Part shown: in pieces, positions 58,801 through 64,000 of the stretch | Position numbering within the stretch: position 1 is the stretch's first letter | Layout: each line of letters opens with the position of its first letter | Assembly (NCBI RefSeq): GCF_014651915.1 | Contig: NZ_BMXU01000001.1 | Span: forward strand, 1,619,501 to 1,683,500 | DNA from: Parvularcula lutaonensis | Lineage (GTDB): Bacteria; Pseudomonadota; Alphaproteobacteria; Caulobacterales; Parvularculaceae | DNA length: 64,000 nt | Reading direction: 5' to 3' | Program-made: the position numbers and the translations under genes | The notes under the pieces: generated by a model | What the model was told of the DNA's origin: nothing | The model's input: the letters and a program-made list of their open reading frames with translations, nothing else | Databases searched by the model: none

Positions 58801-60822
58801 TCACCTGACCGGGGGACCGTTTTCGAACGCATCGAAGACATCCGAGCGGAAGCGCGCCGGGGGAAGCTGCTCCCGGATCTCGATCACGATGGTGTCCTCG
58901 GAAGTCCGGCCGTGACGGTCTGTGGTCGTCACCACCGCGCGATGGACGCCAAGGGGCAGGTCCTCGGGAAGGCGCGCCCGCCAGAGATGCACATTGCGGT
59001 CGGCGACCGCGTATTGCGGCTGCGGCGCTGCCGGGCCGGTCCTGATGCCGTTGGCAGCCTCGACGCCCTGGTTGCGCTCGAGACCGGAGCGGCTTTCCAT
59101 GGCGAAGCGCGCCACGGAGAGCTGGCGCTGGGTCGCGAAGGGGTCGGCCCATTCCGCACCGACCTTCGGCGCCTCGCCGGAAGAATCCTGGGTCCTGACC
59201 ATCGGGATCGTCCGGCCATCGAGCGTCAGTTCGACCGAACTCTCGCTCGAGCCGAACCAGACATTGGCGGTGAGGTAGCTGCCCCGGCTGAGATCACGGG
59301 GCGTCAGCGTCTGCACATCGGGCAGGTCATTGATGGAGAGCGGCGGCACCGGGTCGCGGCGGCGCGGGTCCTGCGCCCGCCAGTTCATGATCTGGTTGTA
59401 CCAGCTCCTGAAGATAGGCGTGTTGACGGAGGTCCACATCGTCCGTTCACGCCCCACATTTGAGCCGAAGTAACTCTCGACATAGTCCGTACCTGATATG
59501 TCGAGTTTCACCCATCCACGCGGAGCGCCCATTGGCTGGAGGGCCATAGGGACTCCGTGGTGGTCAAAGTCACCGCCGTACCACGCACCCGCCGCAGAGC
59601 CGACCACCAGATGGCGGAACGGCAGCGCTCCGACACCGGTGACCTCGCGCCACGATGCGAAGCTGTCGCCTGGCGATAAATTTTCCGCCGTATGCGTATG
59701 GCCTGCAAGATCGAGCGCCTTGCGCCCGTCGACGAGGGCGTGGAGCTCTCCTGCGTTGTCGGTCTGGTGCTCCGGCGCATCCTGCCGCATGAAGCTGACG
59801 AGCGGGATGTGGTGGGCGAAGACCACCAGCTCGTCCCCGCGCGAGGCTTCGAGCAGGTTCCTGACGAAGGTCATCTGCTCGTCAGTGATCCGACCGTTAT
59901 AGCGTTTGCGCTGGTCTTGCGTGCAGAACTCCCGTCCCGCGCGGGCGGCGTCTTCTTCTGTGCAGGGATAAACGATGTTATCGAGAACGATGAAAAGCGT
60001 ATTGCCGATCTCGAATGCATAGTAGTTCGGCCCGTAATTGGCCCGCCACGTGTCCGTCGCCGCGTCGTCGCTATCGGCGTCGAGGTCCATGTCATGGTTG
60101 CCCGGCGCCCACCATTGCGGTGCCTGGAGCGTACCGACAATCTCTGATACCCTGTCGAAAAGCCCCAAGTCGTCTCCCACCACGTCACCGACGATAATGG
60201 TGCAGTCGGGGTGCTCTGCCCTCGGACGGTCGAGGATGTCGTCGATCGTGGAATCGCGCAGGTAGCCAATTTCCGTGTTCGAATAGGTCTGGGTATCGCC
60301 CAGCACGGCGCAGGTGAACCGCTCGCTCGCGCTGGCCTTGACCAGGGGGAAATTGATCGCGGCAGGCAGCGGCCCCGTGGGCGCCATGCCGCCGAAGCGC
60401 ATCGCCTTCACCGATCCGTTCGGTTTGTGCTGGTAGGCGAACTGCGGGACCCAATGCTCATTATGCGGAACTTGGTAGCCGCGAGGCTGGATGACAAAGA
60501 CCGCCATGTCGTCCCGTTTTGGCAGGGCGTAGCTGCCATCCTGCCCGGTGAGGACGACATCGAGGCCGTTCGACACTTTCACGTAAGGGATACCGGGCTC
60601 CCCTGGATCCTGCGTGCCGTTGCGGTTGAGGTCCTCGAATACCGTGCCGGTGGCTTGGTCGCCTCCCGACCCTGAGCCGCGAATGATCTCGGGCGCGCCG
60701 CGATAATCGGAGAACAGCGGCCCGCCGTGGGGCGCGACGCCGGGGGCAGGGCCATCGGCCGGCACGGTTTCACAGGCGACAAGAATGGTGGATGCGGCGA
60801 GAAACGCTGCGCGGCGGAGCAT
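58801..60822 (-). CDS. Lipoprotein calcineurin-type phosphoesterase with SdrD-like N-terminal domain
   Basis: A 673-residue exported protein: lipobox start MLRRAAFLAASTILVAC, then a beta-sandwich with a Ca-binding-type loop DLNRNGTQDPGEPG (SdrD/MetallophosN-like, about 55-150), the metallophosphatase core with GDTQ, GDVVGDD, GNHDMD, AHHIPL and GHTHTAEN, and a C-terminal MetallophosC-like domain. All metal ligands are present. GGAGGGG precedes the ATG at 60822. The substrate is unknown, possibly a phosphodiester or phosphoester scavenged outside the cell. Confidence 0.92.
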   Translation of the reverse strand: MLRRAAFLAASTILVACETVPADGPAPGVAPHGGPLFSDYRGAPEIIRGSGSGGDQATGTVFEDLNRNGTQDPGEPGIPYVKVSNGLDVVLTGQDGSYALPKRDDMAVFVIQPRGYQVPHNEHWVPQFAYQHKPNGSVKAMRFGGMAPTGPLPAAINFPLVKASASERFTCAVLGDTQTYSNTEIGYLRDSTIDDILDRPRAEHPDCTIIVGDVVGDDLGLFDRVSEIVGTLQAPQWWAPGNHDMDLDADSDDAATDTWRANYGPNYYAFEIGNTLFIVLDNIVYPCTEEDAARAGREFCTQDQRKRYNGRITDEQMTFVRNLLEASRGDELVVFAHHIPLVSFMRQDAPEHQTDNAGELHALVDGRKALDLAGHTHTAENLSPGDSFASWREVTGVGALPFRHLVVGSAAGAWYGGDFDHHGVPMALQPMGAPRGWVKLDISGTDYVESYFGSNVGRERTMWTSVNTPIFRSWYNQIMNWRAQDPRRRDPVPPLSINDLPDVQTLTPRDLSRGSYLTANVWFGSSESSVELTLDGRTIPMVRTQDSSGEAPKVGAEWADPFATQRQLSVARFAMESRSGLERNQGVEAANGIRTGPAAPQPQYAVADRNVHLWRARLPEDLPLGVHRAVVTTTDRHGRTSEDTIVIEIREQLPPARFRSDVFDAFENGPPVR

Positions 60823-60938
60823 GGCGGGTCCCCTCCTGGAAGCTGGTATCGACAACCTAGGGCGAAAACGGTGTCCGCCCTTTTGGGCCCAGCCGCGCCG
60901 AACCCCAAGGCCCCTTGGCACCTAGGGTGAACGCCGTA

Positions 60939-61817
60939 TCACCGGGTCGGAACCGGAACCTCGCCCTTATAGTCGTAGAAGCCGCGTCCCGATTTTTTGC
61001 CCAACCATCCGGCCTCGACATATTTCACGAGGAGCGGGCAGGGGCGGTACTTCGAATCCGCGAGGCCGTCATAGAGAACCTGCATGATCGACAGGCAGGT
61101 ATCGAGGCCGATGAAGTCGGCGAGCTGGAGCGGCCCCATCGGATGGTTGGCCCCGAGCTTCATTCCCGTGTCGATCGCTTCCACCGTGCCGACACCTTCG
61201 TAGAGGGTGTAGATCGCTTCGTTGATCATCGGCATCAGGATGCGGTTGACGATGAAGGCCGGAAAGTCCTCGGACACGGCCATGGTCTTGCCGAGCTTGT
61301 CGACCAGCATCTTCGCAACATCGAATGTCTGCTGCGAGGTGGCGATCCCGCGGATGACCTCGACCAGCTTCATCACCGGGACCGGGTTCATGAAGTGAAG
61401 GCCGATGAAGCGGTCGGGCCTGTCCGTCACCGCGGCGAGGGCGGTGATCGAAATCGATGACGTGTTGGTGGCGATGATGGCGTCGGGGTTCAGGATCTCG
61501 CTCAGCTCACGGAAGATTGCCTTCTTGAGCTCGCTGTTCTCCGTCGCAGCTTCGATCACGATGTCGCAGCCTGAGAGTTGGTCGAGTTTGGCGGCGGGCT
61601 TGATCCGGGCAAGGGCTGCTGTCTTCTCGTCTTCGGAGATCTTGCCCTTTTTGAGCTGGCGGCCGAGATTGCCTTCGATGTTTTCGATGGCCTTGCCGAT
61701 GGCGCCCTCATTCACGTCATGGAGAAGGATATCATAGCCTGCGAGGGCGAAGACATGGGCGATCCCGCTGCCCATCTGTCCTGCGCCGATCACGCCGATC
61801 GTCTTGATGTCCACCAC
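60939..61817 (-). CDS. 3-hydroxybutyryl-CoA dehydrogenase
   Basis: A 292-residue NAD(P)-dependent dehydrogenase of the HbdA/PaaH type. N-terminal IGVIGAGQMGSGIAHVFALAGYD is split by the nucleotide-binding loop GAGQMG; the catalytic His is in GLHFMNPVPVMKLVEV, and the C-terminal domain has HPMGPLQLADFIGLDTCL. Starts at one of two tandem GTGs (61817, 61814), five or eight bases after GGAGG. The role is in short-chain fatty-acid or butanoate metabolism; no partner thiolase or crotonase is adjacent. Confidence 0.94.
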   Translation of the reverse strand: MVDIKTIGVIGAGQMGSGIAHVFALAGYDILLHDVNEGAIGKAIENIEGNLGRQLKKGKISEDEKTAALARIKPAAKLDQLSGCDIVIEAATENSELKKAIFRELSEILNPDAIIATNTSSISITALAAVTDRPDRFIGLHFMNPVPVMKLVEVIRGIATSQQTFDVAKMLVDKLGKTMAVSEDFPAFIVNRILMPMINEAIYTLYEGVGTVEAIDTGMKLGANHPMGPLQLADFIGLDTCLSIMQVLYDGLADSKYRPCPLLVKYVEAGWLGKKSGRGFYDYKGEVPVPTR

Positions 61818-61890
61818 GTCTGCCTCCGGGTCCTGTCCACAACCGTATTCGGGGAATGGAGCATGCGCCCGCCTGCGCTGCAGCGCAACA

Positions 61891-62847
61891 TCAAGCTGGG
61901 ATGACGAGGAACAGGTAGATGGCCAGCGTGCACAGCCCGAGCACCGTGCCGATCGAGACAACGCCGGAGACCCCTGCGATCCACTGCCGGTAGACCGATG
62001 AGAGGACGATCGAGGCGACCGCCGGGGGCAGGCCCGTGAAGAGCGCGGCCACCGCGGTCGCCGTGGGGTCGCTGGTAAAAAGCCAGACCAGCGCGGCCGT
62101 CAGGGCCGGGAAGGCGAGAAGCTTGATCGGCAGGAGGAGCGCTGCGCCCTTCAGCTCCCCGACCTTGCGGGAAAGGAGTAGGTCCGCTGCGCTGAGGCCG
62201 AGGACGAAGAGGCCGACTGGCCCTGCTGTCCGCGCCATGAAGGCCAGGAAGCCGCTGACTGGCTCGGGCAGGGGAAGGTGCGTGACCTGCGCGACCAGCC
62301 CGCCAAGCGTGCCCAGCACGATAGGGCTCTTCAGCGCACGGACCACCGCGGCCCTGATCGTGCGCAGGACATTCTCGAGGCTCGACGGGCCTTCGCCATC
62401 TTCCTCCGGCCAGGTCATCAGCGCCGAGCCGATGGCGAAGACCACAGTGCCTTCGAACAAGACGAGGATCAGGAACGGCGAGGCCCACCCCTCCACAGAG
62501 GCTGCGATCGGAATGCCGAGGAAGATCGCATTGCCGCAGGTCGCGGAGAAGACGGCTGCTCCCGCTTCCCTGATCGTCAGGCCGAGAAATGCGCGCGCGA
62601 TCAGGAAAGCCGCGGTCGATGCGGCCGCGAGGCTGAGAAGATAGCCCGCGCCCAGACCGACGAGAATTTCGCCATCGACCGGGCTCGATCGCATGAACTC
62701 GAACCCTGCAAAGGGCATTGCGATCATGAAGACGAAGCGTGACATCCGCCGCGCGTCCTCGCCGTCGAACAAATTCAGGGCCCGGCAACCTGCACCGAGG
62801 AAAATTGCACCGAAAAGGGGAACGAGAAGCGAGACGAGCGGCGACAT
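61891..62847 (-). CDS. AEC family transporter (auxin efflux carrier type)
   Basis: A 318-residue membrane protein with ten helices in two halves. Start MSPLVSLLVPLFGAIFLGAGCRAL and the GNAIFLGIPIAASVEG motif in the first half, then the AAVVRALKSPIVLGTLGGLV linker and ALFTGLPPAVASIVLSSVY in the second half are AEC signatures. Bacterial members move malate, malonate or other carboxylates. The ATG at 62847 was chosen; the open frame upstream is Pro/Arg-rich and not protein-like. 62848-63095 holds no gene. Confidence 0.9.
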   Translation of the reverse strand: MSPLVSLLVPLFGAIFLGAGCRALNLFDGEDARRMSRFVFMIAMPFAGFEFMRSSPVDGEILVGLGAGYLLSLAAASTAAFLIARAFLGLTIREAGAAVFSATCGNAIFLGIPIAASVEGWASPFLILVLFEGTVVFAIGSALMTWPEEDGEGPSSLENVLRTIRAAVVRALKSPIVLGTLGGLVAQVTHLPLPEPVSGFLAFMARTAGPVGLFVLGLSAADLLLSRKVGELKGAALLLPIKLLAFPALTAALVWLFTSDPTATAVAALFTGLPPAVASIVLSSVYRQWIAGVSGVVSIGTVLGLCTLAIYLFLVIPA

Positions 62848-63095
62848 TCTGCCGCTCCTAGGGATGTTTCCATGCCGCGCAAGCGCCCCGGTGCGGCGGA
62901 TTCGGGAAAAACTGGCAGCCAGGCACGGGGAGCCCTCGGGGGGCTGGGGGGCGAGATGTTCCGAAGGCTTACGCCCCCGCGCCTGGCCATTCAGGCACCG
63001 TGCTCCGGCAATGCGGCAAAATGAGGGCGCAGCCGGGGCCGGGAAGAGGGCAGCCACGGCTTTGACCGTCAGGTTTTTTGCCGTAGCCTCACGCC

Positions 63096-63431
63096 ATGCA
63101 AGGGACCACCTCTCAGGCTCGGAGCCAGCCCGCAGCCGTCCATTTCGACCGTCGGGAACTCGACCGGCTCCTCCAGCTTTACGGCTTTTTCGTCGCCCGG
63201 GGCGACTGGAAGGACTACGCGATCGACGGGCTCTCCGACCGGGCTGTTTTTTCGGTTTTCAGGCGCGCCGCCGAAGCCCCGCTTTACCGCATCGAAAAGA
63301 ACCCAAAGCTCAGGAATCGTCAGGGCGCCTGGTCCGTCGTCTCCATGAGTGGCCAGGTCCTCAAGCGCGGGCATGAGCTCGAGCAGGTCTTGCGGGTCTT
63401 CGACAGCAAGAAGCTGAAGGTCGTCAGCTGA
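63096..63431 (+). CDS. DUF2794 family protein
   Basis: A 111-residue soluble protein typical of alphaproteobacteria. It has VHFDRRELDRLLQLYGFFVARGDWKDYAID split across the first half, then FSVFRRAAEAPLYRIEKNPKL and a C-terminal LKRGHELEQVLRVFDSKKL. Function unknown. A TTGACC-N16-TAGCCT promoter-like pair lies at 63062-63089, so the transcript may have almost no leader. Confidence 0.88.
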   Translation: MQGTTSQARSQPAAVHFDRRELDRLLQLYGFFVARGDWKDYAIDGLSDRAVFSVFRRAAEAPLYRIEKNPKLRNRQGAWSVVSMSGQVLKRGHELEQVLRVFDSKKLKVVS

Positions 63432-63506
63432 CCAACACCTGCTGAATTGCATTGCCCCGGTCCCGCCTCCCGCCGAGAATCGTGGTGGAGAAGGGAGGGT
63501 GGGGCC

Positions 63507-64000
63507 ATGAGAAACAAACATTTTGCGACACTCGCGGCGGTGCTTGCCGCCAGCGGGGCAACCGCGGCGCAGGCGGCCATCGTCATCACTGACAAGGCCG
63601 CGTACACATCGAGCGCAGGGGTGGAAAACGAGAGCGGTCCGATACCGATCGTCGCTGGCTCGTTCGGAAGCCGGATGGTCGGCGATGTGACGATCTCAGC
63701 CGGTGCGGGGAGCTCCCTCAATCTCACACAGGACTGGTCGAGCCGGATCGCCGGGAACCAGTGGGCTATCAATGGCGTCGAGAATTTCTCGATCGACTTC
63801 GACGGGCCGAAATTCTCCTTCGGGATCGACCTCGTGGAGCCTGAGCGCGACCCCCTGGTCAATGCGGCCTTCATCGACTCGACCTTCCGCATCGACCTCT
63901 GCAACGGGATGACCTGTTTTGACAGCGTGAGCTTCTCGCCGATGAACGACATGGCGGTCTTCCTCGCCGTCGCCTCGATGCAGGCTTTTGATCGCGTGGT
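63507..64000 (+). CDS. Secreted protein of unknown function (partial, C-terminus outside window)
   Basis: The first 164 residues are present. GGGAGGG precedes the ATG at 63507. A signal peptide (MRNKHFATLAAVLAASGATA) is followed by AAIVITDKAAYTS, a beta-rich sequence with NFSIDFDGPKFSFGIDLVEP, and two Cys in DLCNGMTCFDS. The style resembles secreted proteins that end in a PEP-CTERM or VPLPA sorting signal, but the C-terminus that would show this is missing. Confidence 0.7.
   Translation, partial: MRNKHFATLAAVLAASGATAAQAAIVITDKAAYTSSAGVENESGPIPIVAGSFGSRMVGDVTISAGAGSSLNLTQDWSSRIAGNQWAINGVENFSIDFDGPKFSFGIDLVEPERDPLVNAAFIDSTFRIDLCNGMTCFDSVSFSPMNDMAVFLAVASMQAFDRV

Overview
The window is an ordinary, densely packed stretch of chromosome from a GC-rich alphaproteobacterium. 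The evidence is the gene set and its style: hrcA, dnaK, dnaJ and grpE scattered over one locus; F1-ATPase genes encoded apart from F0 genes; ccmAB divergent from acnA; an IalB-family protein; a DUF2794 protein; a LOV/HWE-type sensor kinase; TTG and GTG starts; and broad use of GGAGG-type ribosome sites. A marine heterotroph of the Parvularculales/Caulobacterales kind would fit, but no rRNA or other taxonomic marker is present, so that is a guess. I saw no prophage, insertion sequence, CRISPR array, tRNA or rRNA gene.

Layout. 1-1707: a minus-strand pair, a large membrane protein followed by a lipoprotein with a von Willebrand-like start. 1.9-13.1 kb: chaperone locus (hrcA, dnaJ, dnaK, grpE) mixed with dapB, a retropepsin-like protease, an ene-reductase and a four-gene hydrolase/membrane/HTH cassette. 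13.1-24.3 kb: housekeeping and repair genes (cutA, a Ubi-type hydroxylase, ftsK, ada, lolA, exonuclease III) and several unknowns, with a candidate small RNA after lolA. 24.3-25.7 kb: a MarR regulator with a histone-H1-like tail, divergent from a Nudix hydrolase. 25.7-33.2 kb: a long minus-strand run, from a beta-barrel protein, small membrane protein, family 2 glycosyltransferase and polytopic membrane protein into dapF, mtaB, ftsY and ispZ. 33.3-38.1 kb: ialB, ccmBA, and divergent acnA with a perfect palindrome in its leader. 38.2-47.6 kb: lepA, a LOV-PAS kinase with a degenerate catalytic domain, a ZntB-like transporter, a GMC oxidoreductase and a lysoplasmalogenase-like protein. 47.8-54.6 kb: F1-ATPase genes atpHAG, atpD and atpC as three units with their own terminators, interrupted by an opposite-strand glycosyltransferase and a 56-residue membrane protein. 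54.7-64 kb: a 2OG-Fe(II) oxygenase, TerC, an M50-like metalloprotease, cysK, a secreted phosphoesterase, 3-hydroxybutyryl-CoA dehydrogenase, an auxin-efflux-type carrier, DUF2794 and a truncated secreted protein.

Compaction is striking. Six convergent pairs overlap by exactly four bases so that the two stop codons interlock, and two more abut as TGA|TCA. Same-strand neighbours are often coupled by ATGA or TGATG overlaps. The observations most worth a second look are the candidate small RNA at 19958-20067, the MarR/H1 fusion, the LOV kinase lacking its N-box Asn, the split F1-ATPase locus, the palindrome in front of acnA and the polysaccharide-type gene set fused into the dapF operon. None of them is proven to be a new system.
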